In this document: piece after piece, positions 26,297 through 35,953 of the stretch
Layout of the letters: each line of letters begins with the position of its first letter
Position numbering within the stretch: position 1 is the stretch's first letter
NCBI RefSeq assembly: GCF_003298775.1
Contig: NZ_QNTQ01000004.1
Location: 186,001 to 250,000, forward strand
Reading direction: 5' to 3'
DNA length: 64,000 nucleotides
Source of the DNA: Rhodosalinus halophilus
GTDB taxonomy: Bacteria > Pseudomonadota > Alphaproteobacteria > Rhodobacterales > Rhodobacteraceae
Notes under the pieces: model-generated
Databases searched by the model: none
What the model was told of the DNA's origin: nothing
Seen by the model: only the letters and a program-made list of their open reading frames with translations
Made by a program: the position numbers and the translations under genes

Positions 26297-27589
26297 ATGA
26301 CCGAAGCGCTCGTGGGCTTCGCGGCCCTGCTCGTTCTCGCCTTCCTCCGCGTGCCGATCGCCTTCGTGATGATCCTGGTGGGCGTCGCCGGGCTGGCCTG
26401 GGTCAACAGCCCGGTGGCCGCGCTCTACAACCTCGGGCAGACGGGCTTCGACGCGGCGATCAACTACGAGCTTTCCGTGGTGCCGCTCTTCGTTCTGATG
26501 GGCAATTTCGTCGCACGCGCCCGGCTCGCGGCGGAACTCTACGACGCCTCGAACGCCTTTCTCGGGCATCGGCGCGGGGGTCTCGCGATGGCGACGGTGG
26601 TGGCCTGCGGGGGCTTCTCGGCGATCTGCGGGTCGTCGCTGGCCACAGCCGCCACGATGTCGAAGGTCGCCATGCCCTCGATGCGGCGGTACGGCTACAA
26701 TGACCGGCTGGCGGCGGGTTCGATCGCCGCGGGCGGCACGCTGGGCATCCTGATCCCGCCCTCGGTCCTGCTGGTCATCTACGGCATCCTCACCCAGCAG
26801 AGCATCGGCAAGCTCTTCGCCGCCGGCATCCTGCCCGGGCTTCTGGGCGTGCTCTTCTACCTCGCGGCGGTGCGCTACGTCACCTGGCGCCGCCCCGAGA
26901 TGGGGCCCGCCGGCGCGCGCCAGGACTGGCCCGCGCGGCTGCGCGCGCTGCGCAACGTCTGGGGCGTGCTGCTGCTGTTCGCGGTGGTCATGGGCGGCAT
27001 CTACGGCGGCGTCTTCTCGCCCACCGAGGCGGCGGGCATCGGCGCCGTGGGCGCCTTTCTCTTCGCGCTGCTGCGCCGCGCGCTCACCTGGCGCATCCTC
27101 GCCGAGGTGCTGCTGGAGAGCGTGGCGACCACAGCGATGCTCTTCACCGTGCTGATCGGCGCGCTGATGTTCGCCAATTTCATCAACTTCACCGATTTCC
27201 CGCCCGCGCTCCTCGCCTTCGCGCAGGGGTTCGAGGAGACCCCCTGGCTGGTGATCCTGGCAATCCTCGCGATCTACCTCGTGCTCGGCATGGTTTTCGA
27301 AAGCCTCTCGATGATCCTGCTCACCGTGCCGATCTTCTTCCCGCTGGTGGTCAGCCTCGGATACGATCCGATCTGGTTCGGGATCGTCGTGGTGGTCGTC
27401 ACCGAGATCAGCCTGATCACCCCGCCCGTGGGGCTCAACGTCTTCGTGCTCCGAGGCGTTCTGCCGGACGTTCGCACCGGCACGATCTTTCGCGGCGTGA
27501 CGCCCTTCTGGATCGCGGACATCTTCCGGCTGGCGGCGATCCTGCTGGTGCCGGGCCTGTCGCTCTGGATTGCGGGGGCCGTGCCGTGA
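26297..27589 (+). CDS. dctM: TRAP transporter large permease
   Basis: 430 residues, 12-13 membrane segments, the sodium-coupled transport subunit. Shows family motifs: VPIAFVMILVGVAGL near the start, GGFSAICGSSLATAATMSKVAMPSM (residues about 108-132), GGTLGILIPPSVLLVIYGILT (about 150-170), and the second-half LTVPIFFPLV and ITPPVGLNVFVL. Last gene of dctP-dctQ-dctM. Full length with no sign of damage. Confidence 0.93.
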   Translation: MTEALVGFAALLVLAFLRVPIAFVMILVGVAGLAWVNSPVAALYNLGQTGFDAAINYELSVVPLFVLMGNFVARARLAAELYDASNAFLGHRRGGLAMATVVACGGFSAICGSSLATAATMSKVAMPSMRRYGYNDRLAAGSIAAGGTLGILIPPSVLLVIYGILTQQSIGKLFAAGILPGLLGVLFYLAAVRYVTWRRPEMGPAGARQDWPARLRALRNVWGVLLLFAVVMGGIYGGVFSPTEAAGIGAVGAFLFALLRRALTWRILAEVLLESVATTAMLFTVLIGALMFANFINFTDFPPALLAFAQGFEETPWLVILAILAIYLVLGMVFESLSMILLTVPIFFPLVVSLGYDPIWFGIVVVVVTEISLITPPVGLNVFVLRGVLPDVRTGTIFRGVTPFWIADIFRLAAILLVPGLSLWIAGAVP

Positions 27590-27613
27590 GGCGACGGAGG
27601 GGACGCGGCCGGA

Positions 27614-28372
27614 TCAGCCGTCGAGGCTGAAACCCACCTCCCCCAGCCATTTCATCCGCACGCGCACGCGGCGCGCCGTCTCGGGCAGGAGCGTCATCGG
27701 CAGGAGCGTGCCGCAGAGCACCACATCGCCAGGGCGCAGCGCGAGGCCGCGTGCGGCGAGGTGGCCGGCGAGCCAGCGCACCGCCTCCCCCGGCGGCTGC
27801 GGGGCACTGCCCGTCGCCTCGCCCGCGCGGCGCCCGTCGATGTCGAGCGTGACGCGCACGGTGGCGGGGTCGAGCTGATCGGGCGCCACGCCCGGACCGC
27901 CCGTGACCGCGCCCGCGTTGAAGACGTTGAGCGCCACAGCCTGCGGCAGCGTCGCGTCCTTCAGGGAAAGCCCGCGCATGTCGATGAGCTCGATGGCCGG
28001 CAGGAAGCGGTCGATCGCCGCGAGGGTCTCCCCGGCAGACGCCTCGGCGCCGAGCGCCCCGGCGCCCTCACCCATGACCGCCATGATCTCGGGCTCGATC
28101 GTCAGCGCGTGGAAGCGGCGCCGGGGCAAGGCCGCCCCGCTTTCCGCCAGATCGGCGCGGAACACCCGCGCCGCAACCGGCTCGGAGACGCCGAAGAACT
28201 GCATCTGCGGCTTGCCGTTCACGGCGAGCTTCCAGCCGGCGGCCTCGCCGACCTTGGCCGCCAGCGCGTCCTGCACGGCATAGGCCTGAGCCAGATCCTC
28301 CGTATCGGGCAGGTCGTAGGCCCGTCCCTCGGCGCGCGCCGCCGCGATCCGCTCCGCGATATCCTCGACCAT
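27614..28372 (-). CDS. 2-keto-4-pentenoate hydratase / fumarylacetoacetate hydrolase family
   Basis: 252 residues starting [21 protein letters not shown] after a GGGAGGAG ribosome-binding site; upstream in-frame codons lack support. Resembles MhpD-type hydratases: [20 protein letters not shown] near residue 45, metal-binding acidic residues in [11 protein letters not shown] and AIELIDMRG. It adds water to a 2-oxo-4-enoic acid or breaks down a related 2-oxo acid. It runs opposite to the TRAP genes and is divergent from the dehydratase gene, sharing a 91-base promoter region, which suggests joint control. The substrate is likely a dehydrated sugar acid, by context only. Confidence 0.82.
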   Translation of the reverse strand: MVEDIAERIAAARAEGRAYDLPDTEDLAQAYAVQDALAAKVGEAAGWKLAVNGKPQMQFFGVSEPVAARVFRADLAESGAALPRRRFHALTIEPEIMAVMGEGAGALGAEASAGETLAAIDRFLPAIELIDMRGLSLKDATLPQAVALNVFNAGAVTGGPGVAPDQLDPATVRVTLDIDGRRAGEATGSAPQPPGEAVRWLAGHLAARGLALRPGDVVLCGTLLPMTLLPETARRVRVRMKWLGEVGFSLDG

Positions 28373-28401
28373 CCGCCTGCTCCTCCCGGCTCGTCGTTCG
28401 G

Positions 28402-28429
28402 TTGACTTTAGGACTCCGCGAAATCTAGC
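28402..28429 (+). promoter_or_regulatory. Possible promoter for the dehydratase operon
   Basis: TTGACT (28402-28407), 16 bases, then TCTAGC (28424-28429), 34 bases before the dehydratase start codon. The -35 box is good and the -10 box weak. It lies in the short divergent region shared with the hydratase gene. Confidence 0.3.
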
Positions 28430-28463
28430 GTCCAGAGGCAGCCGCAATCCCGAGGACCGTTCG

Positions 28464-30197
28464 ATGCCCGAAGACAGCCGCAGCGCCGCGCCGCCCTACC
28501 GCTCGCGCGTGACCCACCGCGGCCTCGACCGCGCGCCGCACCGCACCTTCATGCGCGCGCAGGGGCTCGACGACGAGGACATGGCGCGCCCGATGATCGG
28601 CGTGGTCTCGACCGCCGGAGAGACTTCTCCGTGCAACGGCAACCTCGGCGAACAGGCGCGGCATGCCTATCGCGGTGTGGCAGAGGCGGGCGGCACCCCG
28701 CGGGAGTTCACCACGATTTCCGTCTCCGACGGAATCAGCATGAACCATCAGGGCATGAAATGCAGCCTGGTGAGCCGCGAGGTGATCGCCGACAGCGTGG
28801 AGCTGGTGATGCGCGGGCACGCCTATGACGGGCTGGTGGCCTACGGCGGCTGCGACAAGAACCTGCCCGCGATGCTGATGGCGATGGTGCGGCTCAACTG
28901 CCCCTCGGTCTTCGTCTACGGCGGCAGCACGCTGCCCGGCACGATGGGCGGGCGGGCTGTCTCGGTCCTCGACACCTACGAGGGGGCCGGCGCCGTCATG
29001 GCCGGGCAGATGACGCGGGAAGAGCTCGATGCGCTGGAGCGCGTGGCGATGCCGACGCTGGGCTCCTGCCCCGGGCAGTTCACCGCCAACACCATGGGCA
29101 TGGTGTCCGAGGTCCTGGGCCTCGCGCCGCTGGGCTCGGCGCTGATCCCGGCGGTCTATTCCGAACGGCAGGCGCTCGGCCGCCGCGCGGGGCACATGGT
29201 GATGGACGTGGTCTGGGCGGGTGGCCCCCTGCCCCGCGATCTGGTCACGCGCGAAAGCCTCGAGAACGCCTGCGCCATCGTCGCGGCGACGGGCGGCTCG
29301 ACCAACGCGGGCATGCATCTCTGCGCCATCGCCAACGAGGCGGGCATCGCCTTCACCATGGACGACGTGGGCGCGGTCTTCGAGCGCACGCCGCTGATCG
29401 GCAACCTGCGGCCCGGCGGGGCCTACTACGCGCTCGACGTGCACCGGCAGGGCGGGGTTCCGATGATCGTGAAGGAGCTGATCGCCTCGGGCCACATGCA
29501 CGGGGGGACGCTGACCCTGACCGGCGCGACTCTGGAGGAGGCGGTGGCCGAGGCGCCCGCCCCCGACGGAGAGGTGATCCGGCCGGTCGCAGATGCCATC
29601 GACACTTCGGGCGGGGTCATCGTGCTCAAGGGCAACCTCGCGCCCGAGGGCGCCTTCATCAAGGTGGCCGGGCTCAAGAAGCGGGTGCACGAAGGCCCCG
29701 CCCGCGTCTTCGACAGCGAGGAAGAGTGCATGGCGGTGATCCGCGCGCGCGCCTATGCGGCGGGCGACGTCATCATCATCCGCAACGAGGGGCCGAAGGG
29801 CGGCCCCGGCATGCGCGAGATGCTGGGACCGACGGCGGTGATCTACGGCCAGGGCATGGGCGAGGAGGTGGCGCTGGTCACCGATGGCCGCTTCTCCGGC
29901 GCCACGCGCGGCATGTGCATCGGCTATCTCTCGCCCGAGGCCGCGGCAGGCGGGCCGCTCGCGCTGGTGGAGGACGGTGACACGGTGCGGATCGACACGG
30001 GCGCTGCGCGCGCCATCGATCTTCTGGTGCCGGAAGAGGAACTGGACCGCCGCCGCGCCGCGCTGGCCGAACGCCCAGAGCGCAGGCTCGCGGGCGTGCT
30101 GGAGAAATACGCAGCCCAGGTGGGCAGCGCCTTTGCCGGCGCGGTGACCCACTCCGGTGCCGCGGAGTGGCCGATGGACGAGGTGCCCGATGACTGA
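28464..30197 (+). CDS. IlvD/Edd family dehydratase (dihydroxy-acid or sugar-acid dehydratase)
   Basis: 577 residues. Iron-sulfur enzyme that removes water from a 2,3-dihydroxy acid or aldonic acid to give a 2-oxo acid. Three cluster cysteines are visible: SPCNGN (near residue 58), GGCDKN (near 129) and [12 protein letters not shown] (near 202). The C-terminal domain keeps [14 protein letters not shown] and [13 protein letters not shown]. The dehydratase could serve isoleucine/valine synthesis, but the GSCPGQ form of the third motif and the neighbours (TRAP transporter, 2-oxo-acid enzymes) fit sugar-acid breakdown better. The ribosome-binding site GAGGACC precedes the ATG. It overlaps the next gene by 8 bases. 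Confidence 0.85.
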   Translation: MPEDSRSAAPPYRSRVTHRGLDRAPHRTFMRAQGLDDEDMARPMIGVVSTAGETSPCNGNLGEQARHAYRGVAEAGGTPREFTTISVSDGISMNHQGMKCSLVSREVIADSVELVMRGHAYDGLVAYGGCDKNLPAMLMAMVRLNCPSVFVYGGSTLPGTMGGRAVSVLDTYEGAGAVMAGQMTREELDALERVAMPTLGSCPGQFTANTMGMVSEVLGLAPLGSALIPAVYSERQALGRRAGHMVMDVVWAGGPLPRDLVTRESLENACAIVAATGGSTNAGMHLCAIANEAGIAFTMDDVGAVFERTPLIGNLRPGGAYYALDVHRQGGVPMIVKELIASGHMHGGTLTLTGATLEEAVAEAPAPDGEVIRPVADAIDTSGGVIVLKGNLAPEGAFIKVAGLKKRVHEGPARVFDSEEECMAVIRARAYAAGDVIIIRNEGPKGGPGMREMLGPTAVIYGQGMGEEVALVTDGRFSGATRGMCIGYLSPEAAAGGPLALVEDGDTVRIDTGAARAIDLLVPEEELDRRRAALAERPERRLAGVLEKYAAQVGSAFAGAVTHSGAAEWPMDEVPDD

Positions 30198-31068
30198 GGC
30201 CCCGCGCATCGGCTTTCTGGGCACCGGGCTCATGGGTCTGCCGATGGTTCTGAACCTGCTGGCCGCCGGGCACCGCGTCACCGTCTGGAACCGGACCGCC
30301 GGAAAGGCCGCGCCCGCGGTCGAGGCCGGCGCGCTGGTGGCGGAAACGCCCGCGGCGCTGGCCACCGCCTCTGACGTGGTCATGGCCTGCCTGACGGACG
30401 CCAGCGCCGTCGAGGCGGTGCTCTTCGGCGCGGGCGGCGTGGCCGAGGCCGCAGGCCCACAGCTCTTCGTCGACCTCTCGTCGATGCACCCGGAGACGAC
30501 GCAGCGGCTGGCCGAACGGCTGCGCGGGGCCACCGGCATGGGCTGGGTGGATGCACCCGTCTCAGGAGGCACGCCCGCGGCGAAGGCGGGGAGCCTGACG
30601 ATCATGGCGGGCGGCAGCGACGAGGACGTGGCGCGCGCCCGCCCGCTGCTGGCGCCGCTGGCTGCCCGCGTCACCCAAATGGGGCCGGTGGGCGCGGGGC
30701 AGATGACCAAGCTGGTCAACCAGATCATCTCCGGCTGCACCATGGCGGTGGTGGCCGAGGCCGTGAACTTCGCCAGACGCTCCGGCGTGGACGCGACCCG
30801 CCTGACCGAGGCGCTGGCCGGCGGCTTCGCCGACTCGAAGCCCTTTCAGCTGCTGGCCCCCCGTATGGCGGCGGAGGACTTCTCCGACCCGCTGGGCACG
30901 GTCGCCATGATGCTCAAGGATCTCGACACCGTGGCGGAGGTCGGCGCGGGTCATGCCGCCCTGCCGATGACCGACGCCGCCCGCGCCCTCATGCGCGAAA
31001 GCTGTGAAAAGGGCCGCGCGGATCAGGACATCTCGACCATCGCGCTCACGCTGGCCGAACGCGCCTGA
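30190..31068 (+). CDS. Beta-hydroxyacid dehydrogenase (tartronate semialdehyde reductase / 3-hydroxyisobutyrate dehydrogenase family)
   Basis: 292 residues. NAD(P)-binding motif GFLGTGLMG at 8-16, substrate motif [11 protein letters not shown] (121-131) and catalytic lysine K174 in GQMTKLVNQ. Family members reduce tartronate or succinate semialdehyde, or oxidise 3-hydroxyisobutyrate. The start codon lies within the end of the dehydratase gene (8-base overlap), so the two are translationally coupled and probably sequential in a pathway. Tartronate semialdehyde reductase would make sense after a sugar-acid dehydratase and an aldolase, but no aldolase gene is nearby. The exact role is inference. 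Confidence 0.88.
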   Translation: MTEAPRIGFLGTGLMGLPMVLNLLAAGHRVTVWNRTAGKAAPAVEAGALVAETPAALATASDVVMACLTDASAVEAVLFGAGGVAEAAGPQLFVDLSSMHPETTQRLAERLRGATGMGWVDAPVSGGTPAAKAGSLTIMAGGSDEDVARARPLLAPLAARVTQMGPVGAGQMTKLVNQIISGCTMAVVAEAVNFARRSGVDATRLTEALAGGFADSKPFQLLAPRMAAEDFSDPLGTVAMMLKDLDTVAEVGAGHAALPMTDAARALMRESCEKGRADQDISTIALTLAERA

Positions 31069-31072
31069 CCGC

Positions 31073-31963
31073 TCAGCCCCAGGGGCCGGAAGGCGCGGCC
31101 GCCCGCGGCGCGGCGCCGCCATGCCCTCCGCGCGCCATCGCCTCGAGCGCCGCGACCCGGTTCTCGGTCTTCGGATGCGTCGAGAAAAGGTTGTCGTAGC
31201 CATGGGCATGCAGCGGATTGATGATGAACATATGCGCGGTCGCCGGATTGCGCTCGGCCGCGTTGTTGTCGATCCGGCTGGCCAGCCCCTGGATCCGCTG
31301 GAGCGCCGAGGCGAGCCAGAGCGGTTCGCCGCAGATCTCGGCGCCGATACGGTCGGCCTCGTATTCGCGCGTGCGGCTGATCGCCATCTGCACGAGGCCC
31401 GCCGCGAGCGGTGCGAGGATCATCATGGCGATCGTCCCGATAAGGCCCAGCGGGCTGTCGCGCCGCCCGCCGAAGAACAGCGCGAAGTTCGCCAGCATCG
31501 AGATCGCGCCGGCGAAGGTCGCGGTGATCGTCATGATGAGCGTGTCGCGGTTCTTGATGTGGGCCAGTTCGTGCGCGATCACGCCCGCCACTTCCTCGCG
31601 GCTCAGGCTGCGCATCAGCCCCGTCGTCACCGCGACCGCGGCATTGTCGGGATTGCGGCCCGTGGCGAAGGCATTGGGCTGCTCGGTGTCGATGACATAG
31701 GTCGCGGGCACCGGCATGTCCGCCCGACGTGCCAGATCGGCGACCATCGCGCGCAGCCCCTCGGTCCCCGGCCCCTCGGCCAGGCGCGCGCCATGCATCC
31801 GAAGGACCATGCGGTCCGAGTTCCACCAGGTGAAGAGGTTCATCCCCGCGGCGAAGACGAGCGCCAGGACGATGCCCGTCGTGCCGGCGAGCAGATAGCC
31901 CACGCCCATGAAAAGCGCCGTCATCACGGCCATCAGAACCGCCGTGCGCAGATACCCGACCAT
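31073..31963 (-). CDS. htpX: Zinc metalloprotease HtpX
   Basis: 296 residues. Inner-membrane M48 protease that degrades misfolded membrane proteins. Two membrane segments near the N-terminus (residues about 7-42), the zinc motif HELAH at 131-135 and the third ligand in [10 protein letters not shown] near 210, with two further hydrophobic segments between them. The start is the ATG after a GGAG ribosome-binding site; longer in-frame extensions are not supported. The tail is Ala/Pro/Gly-rich. Single gene, convergent with the dehydrogenase gene with only 4 bases between the stops. Confidence 0.95.
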   Translation of the reverse strand: MVGYLRTAVLMAVMTALFMGVGYLLAGTTGIVLALVFAAGMNLFTWWNSDRMVLRMHGARLAEGPGTEGLRAMVADLARRADMPVPATYVIDTEQPNAFATGRNPDNAAVAVTTGLMRSLSREEVAGVIAHELAHIKNRDTLIMTITATFAGAISMLANFALFFGGRRDSPLGLIGTIAMMILAPLAAGLVQMAISRTREYEADRIGAEICGEPLWLASALQRIQGLASRIDNNAAERNPATAHMFIINPLHAHGYDNLFSTHPKTENRVAALEAMARGGHGGAAPRAAAPSGPWG

Positions 31964-32124
31964 CGCGTCACTCCAAACCATGAACCGAGATTCGATATGG
32001 GAGGCGCTGCGCGGCGCGGCAAGCGGGCAGACGTCCCGGGCCGCCGCGCCACGAGGTTGATCCAGCGCAAGGACCGGACGGCCCCGAGCGGCCAGGCTCG
32101 CCGCCACGCCAGCCGGAGGTCGCG

Positions 32125-32838
32125 ATGCGGGAGCACGGCCACAGCCAGCAGGAAATCGAGACGCGCCTCGCGGCGCCGCCGTCACGCGGCTATCTGCGCG
32201 ATGTCGTCTACGGCGCGATCGACGGGTCGGTGACGACCTTCGCCATCGTCGCAGGAGTGGCCGGAGCGGGCCTGTCGCCCTTCGTGATCGTCGCGCTGGG
32301 GATCGCGAACGTGCTGGCCGACGGCTTCTCGATGGCCGCAGGCAATTACTCGGGCACCAAGGCCGAGGCCGACAATGCGCGCCGCCTGCGCCGCGTGGAA
32401 GAGCGCCACATCGCTTCCGAACCCGCGGGCGAGCGGCGCGAGCTGCGCCAGATCCTCGCCAACATGGGGCTGGAGGGCGATATCCTCGAGCAGGCCACCG
32501 ATTCGATCGCCCTCAAGCGGGAGTCCTGGATCGACTTGATGATGGAGCGGGAATATGGCGTCTCGCCCTCCGATCCCGCGCCGTTCCGCGCCGCGCTCGC
32601 CACCTTCCTGGCCTTTCTCGCCGCCGGCCTCGTGCCGCTGCTGCCCTTCATGCTGGGGGTGGCGGACGCCTTCCGCCTGTCGGTGGCGATGACGCTCGCC
32701 ACCTTCTTCGGCATCGGCGCGTTCAAGTCGCGCTGGTCGCTCTCGGCCTGGTGGCGCTCGGGGGCCGAAACGCTGGCGATCGGCGGCACCGCCGCCGGCA
32801 TCGCCTATCTCGTCGGCTCGCTTTTCAACGCGGGCTAG
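32125..32838 (+). CDS. VIT1/CCC1 family divalent-metal transporter
   Basis: 237 residues with about five membrane segments. The first region [29 protein letters not shown] (residues about 22-50) and [20 protein letters not shown] are the VIT1/CCC1 signatures. A cytosolic charged loop (about 75-140) follows, containing the metal-binding glutamates seen in plant VIT proteins. Three C-terminal helices complete it. Predicted inner-membrane iron/manganese transporter. It starts 161 bases upstream-divergent from htpX and its stop overlaps the stop of the convergent threonine aldolase gene. Confidence 0.9.
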   Translation: MREHGHSQQEIETRLAAPPSRGYLRDVVYGAIDGSVTTFAIVAGVAGAGLSPFVIVALGIANVLADGFSMAAGNYSGTKAEADNARRLRRVEERHIASEPAGERRELRQILANMGLEGDILEQATDSIALKRESWIDLMMEREYGVSPSDPAPFRAALATFLAFLAAGLVPLLPFMLGVADAFRLSVAMTLATFFGIGAFKSRWSLSAWWRSGAETLAIGGTAAGIAYLVGSLFNAG

Positions 32839-33881
32839 CCCCGCGCAATTCCGACGAAGCGGTCGATCTCGTCCTCGCCGATGGCCCAGTCGCAGACCAG
32901 ACGCGCGGTGAGCGGCTCTTCGGGGTCGTCGCCCTCGAGCGTGCCTTCCCAGAGGTAGTAGCGCGCCCCCGCCTCATGCAGCCGCCGGTGCATGGCGCGC
33001 GGCATCCGGGCGAAGAGCATGTTGGCGCGCGGCTCCTGCAGGAAGTCGACGCCCGCAAGGCTGCGGAGACCGTCGGCCAGCCGCGCGCAGGCGGCGTTGG
33101 CCTGGCGGGCGCTCTTCAGCCAGAGATCGTCCGCGAGGTATCCCTCCATCTGCGCGGCGAGGTAGCGGTGCTTCGAGAAGAGGTGCCCGCCGCGCTTGCG
33201 CCGCAGCTCGAATTCCCAGGCCTTTTCCGGATCGAAGAGGATCACGGCCTCGACGCCGGGGCAGCCGTTCTTCGACGCACCGAAGCTCACCGCGTCCACG
33301 CCCGCCTTCCAGGTCATCTCGGCGGGGCTCGCATTGAGCGCGACCAGTGCGTTGGCAAAGCGCGCGCCGTCGAGATGCAGCTTGAGGCCGAAGCCGTGGG
33401 CGACCTCGCCCAGGGCGGCGATCTCGCCCACGTCGTAGACCCCGCCACGCTCGGTCGCCTGGGTGATCGAGACCGGCCCGCGCTGCGGCCCGTGAACGCC
33501 GCGGCTTTCCTCGGCGGCGATGGCGGCGCGCAGGCTCTCGGGGTTCATCCGGTCGCCCTCGCCCACCAGCGCGAGCTTGGCGCCGCCCGAATAGAACTCG
33601 GGCGCGTTGCACTCGTCCTGGTGGATATGCGCGACCGGCGTGCAGAAGATCGCCTGCCAGGGCTCGGCGAGCGTCGCGAGCGCCAGCGCATTGGCGGCCG
33701 TGCCGGTCGCGACGAGGTGCACCGCCGCCTCGGGCGCCTCGAAGATCTCGCGCAGGCGGGCCGTGACGCGCTCCGTCACCTCGTCGGCGCCATAGGGGCT
33801 TGCGTAGCCCTCGTTGACCGAAACCATTGCCTCCAGCACCGCGGGGTGCGCGGGGCCGGCGTTGTCGGAGGCGAACTGCAT
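32835..33881 (-). CDS. Low-specificity L-threonine aldolase-like PLP enzyme
   Basis: 348 residues. PLP-dependent cleavage of threonine or allo-threonine to glycine and acetaldehyde. The PLP-binding lysine is K204 (FGASKNGCPG). The fold-type-I elements LVATGTAANALAL (phosphate site) and LKLHLDGARFANAL (Asp171, Arg174) are clear. The family more often shows SLSKGLGAPVGS at the lysine, so the GASKNGC form marks a separate branch. It is last in an overlapping row ribF-ycgN-this gene, and its ATG overlaps the ycgN stop by one base. Confidence 0.85.
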   Translation of the reverse strand: MQFASDNAGPAHPAVLEAMVSVNEGYASPYGADEVTERVTARLREIFEAPEAAVHLVATGTAANALALATLAEPWQAIFCTPVAHIHQDECNAPEFYSGGAKLALVGEGDRMNPESLRAAIAAEESRGVHGPQRGPVSITQATERGGVYDVGEIAALGEVAHGFGLKLHLDGARFANALVALNASPAEMTWKAGVDAVSFGASKNGCPGVEAVILFDPEKAWEFELRRKRGGHLFSKHRYLAAQMEGYLADDLWLKSARQANAACARLADGLRSLAGVDFLQEPRANMLFARMPRAMHRRLHEAGARYYLWEGTLEGDDPEEPLTARLVCDWAIGEDEIDRFVGIARG

Positions 33882-34354
33882 CAGCGGGGCTCCTCGATCA
33901 GATGGTCTTCCCAGTCGTCCTCGTCGATCTCGAACTCGGGGACAGTGCGGTGGCGCATCGAGACGCCGGCGCGGTGCACGGTTTCCGGATCGCCCGAGAT
34001 CAGCGGGTGCCAGTCGTAGAGCGACCGGCCCTCGTGAAGCAGCCGATAGGCGCAGGTCGCAGGCAGCCAGTAAAGGTTTTCGGGAATCGTCGCAGGCGTG
34101 AGCACGATGCACTCCGGCACGAACTGGTGGCGGATCTCGTATTGCCCGCACCGGCAGGTCGAATCGTCGAAGAGCCGGCAGGCCACACGGGTCAGCCAGA
34201 CCTCGCCGGTGTCCGCGTCCTCGAGCTTGTTCATGCAGCACTTGCCGCAGCCGTCGCACAGCGCCTCCCACTCGGCGCGCGTCATCTCGTCGAGGCGCTT
34301 GCGCTCCCAGTAGCGGGGCGCAAGCCCGGTACGGTCGATCGGATCGCGGTTCAC
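33881..34354 (-). CDS. ycgN: YcgN family cysteine-cluster protein
   Basis: 157 residues, UPF0260/YcgN family. The N-terminal cysteine cluster CDGCGKCCMNKLED (residues about 33-46) and a second pair in CRLFDDSTCRCGQYEIR suggest zinc or iron-sulfur binding. WHPLISGDPETVH is a conserved C-terminal block. Cytoplasmic; function unknown. Its start codon overlaps the ribF stop as ATGA (34351-34354), and its end overlaps the aldolase start, so all three genes are translationally coupled. Confidence 0.92.
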   Translation of the reverse strand: MNRDPIDRTGLAPRYWERKRLDEMTRAEWEALCDGCGKCCMNKLEDADTGEVWLTRVACRLFDDSTCRCGQYEIRHQFVPECIVLTPATIPENLYWLPATCAYRLLHEGRSLYDWHPLISGDPETVHRAGVSMRHRTVPEFEIDEDDWEDHLIEEPR

Positions 34355-35289
34355 AGCGCCTCCAGCACGGCGCGCGCGCGGGCGCAGTCCGCGTCCATCT
34401 GCGCAATCAGCGCATCGAGGCTGTCGAAGCGCTCTTCCGGGCGCAGGAACTCCACCAGCGCGACGGAGAGATGCGCACCGTAGAGATCGCCGGAGAAGTC
34501 GAAAAGATAGGTCTCGAGGTTGGCGCGGTTCTCACCGAACATCGGGCGCACGCCGAGCGAGGCCGCGCCGTGGTAGGCGCCCGCGCTCGGCCCGTCGAGC
34601 ACGTCAACCAGTACCGCATAGACCCCGAAGCGCGGCGGATGCAGCCCCTCGATCGACATGTTCGCGGTTGGATAACCGAGCTCGCGACCCCGCTGCTCGC
34701 CTCCGATCACCGGCCCCTCGATCCGGTGCCAGTGCCCAAGCAGAGCCTGTGCCTCACGCGGCCGCCCCCGCGACAGCGCCTCGCGGATCGCGGTGGAGGA
34801 GACGCGCGTCTCTCCCGCCGTCACCATCTCGGCCACCGTCACGCCGAAGCCCATCGTCGCGCCGAATCGCTTCAGGTCCGCGACGCTGCCGGCGCGGTCC
34901 TTGCCGAAGCAGAAGTCGCTGCCCACCACCACATGCGCGAGCCCGAGTCCATCGCGCAGCACCTCGCCCGCGAACCCCTCGGGGCTGAGCGCGGCCATGG
35001 CCGCGTTGAACTGGAGCTCGTAGAGCACGTCCACGCCCAGCTTCGCCAGGCGGTTGGCCCGCGCCTCCGGCCCCGTCAGGCGGAAAGGAGGCGCGTCCGG
35101 CGCGAAATACTGCCGGGGGTGAGGCTCGAAGGTCACGACACCGAGCGGAACGTGAAGCCGCGCAGCCTCCGCGCGGGCCTGATCGATCACCGCGATATGG
35201 CCCAGATGCACGCCGTCGAAATTGCCGATCGCGGCGGCCGCGCCGCGATCCTCGGGCGTGGTGAACTGATGGTCGCGCACGATCCGCAT
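34351..35289 (-). CDS. ribF: Bifunctional riboflavin kinase / FAD synthetase
   Basis: 312 residues. Converts riboflavin to FMN and FMN to FAD. The N-terminal adenylyltransferase domain (1-185) has AIGNFDGVHLGHIAVI and FEPHPRQYFAP. The C-terminal kinase domain (190-305) has GELGYPTANM-type RGRELGYPTANM and FDFSGDLYGAHLSVALVEFLRPEERFDSLDAL. It is the first gene of the ribF-ycgN-aldolase row. Full length; the ATG is followed by RIVRDHQ, usual for the alphaproteobacterial enzyme. Confidence 0.95.
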   Translation of the reverse strand: MRIVRDHQFTTPEDRGAAAAIGNFDGVHLGHIAVIDQARAEAARLHVPLGVVTFEPHPRQYFAPDAPPFRLTGPEARANRLAKLGVDVLYELQFNAAMAALSPEGFAGEVLRDGLGLAHVVVGSDFCFGKDRAGSVADLKRFGATMGFGVTVAEMVTAGETRVSSTAIREALSRGRPREAQALLGHWHRIEGPVIGGEQRGRELGYPTANMSIEGLHPPRFGVYAVLVDVLDGPSAGAYHGAASLGVRPMFGENRANLETYLFDFSGDLYGAHLSVALVEFLRPEERFDSLDALIAQMDADCARARAVLEAL

Positions 35290-35338
35290 GGGACAGGCAC
35301 CTAGCGCCGCCCGCCGCAGGGCGCAAGCCGGGCCGCCG

Positions 35339-35399
35339 GCTCGGCGCGCCCTTTCGGGCGCTTCTCGCGAAGAGGCCCCGCAAGGGGCCGATGAGCGCC
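35339..35399. repeat. Two-hairpin palindromic element, copy 2
   Basis: Between ribF and the MaoC gene. Hairpin 1 is GCGCCC/GGGCGC with a TTTC loop (35346-35361). The linker TTCTCGCGA (35362-35370) is identical to copy 1. Hairpin 2 is GGCCCC/GGGGCC with a GCAA tetraloop (35374-35389). The element ends GAGCGCC. It lies just past the MaoC stop on the minus strand and could terminate that transcript. Confidence 0.55.
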
Positions 35400-35403
35400 C
35401 GCC

Positions 35404-35847
35404 TCAGTCGAACTTGCGCGACGGCGCCAGCACGACGGCCTCGCCGATGAGCACCTTCTTGCCGTTCACGAGGCAGCGGCAGTCGAGGGTGACGCGCCGC
35501 TTTGCATGGTCGATGGCCGTGACCTCGACCTCGGCGGTGACCATGTCGCCGGGGCGAACGGGCCCCAGGAACTTGAGCGTCTGGCCCATGTAGACGGTGC
35601 CGTGACCCGGCAGCTGCTCGCCGATCACCGCAGAGATCAGCCCGGCGGTCAGCATCCCGTGGGCGATACGGCCCTCGAAAATCGTGTCGCGGGCGTAGTC
35701 GTCGTCGAGATGCACCGGGTTCCGGTCGGTCGAGACCTCGGCGAACATCTCGATGTCCGCATCCGTCACCACCTTTCGCAGGTGACGGGTCATGCCCATC
35801 TCAATGTCCTCGATGCAGATCGTGCCGCGGGGCATGTTGTCCAACAT
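35404..35847 (-). CDS. MaoC-like (R)-specific enoyl-CoA hydratase
   Basis: 147 residues from the ATG that follows a GGGAGG ribosome-binding site. A 40-residue in-frame extension upstream lacks support. It is a hot-dog fold hydratase; the motif DRNPVHLDDDYA (residues about 42-53) with GRIAHGMLTAGLISAVIG supplies the catalytic Asp and His of the PhaJ/MaoC type. It hydrates crotonyl-CoA-like thioesters, possibly for polyhydroxyalkanoate precursors or the ethylmalonyl-CoA pathway. It stands alone downstream of the TIGR01459-type HAD gene, with an AT-rich stretch (35901-35925) ahead that may hold its promoter. Confidence 0.88.
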   Translation of the reverse strand: MLDNMPRGTICIEDIEMGMTRHLRKVVTDADIEMFAEVSTDRNPVHLDDDYARDTIFEGRIAHGMLTAGLISAVIGEQLPGHGTVYMGQTLKFLGPVRPGDMVTAEVEVTAIDHAKRRVTLDCRCLVNGKKVLIGEAVVLAPSRKFD

Positions 35848-35953
35848 CAGGGCCTCCCGGATCGCGCGAGCAATATTCCGGCGCTGCGATGCGCCGTAGG
35901 GCAATTTAATTACTTCGCGTGCGCAGAAAAGCAAGAGCGAAGTCTGCCGCGCG

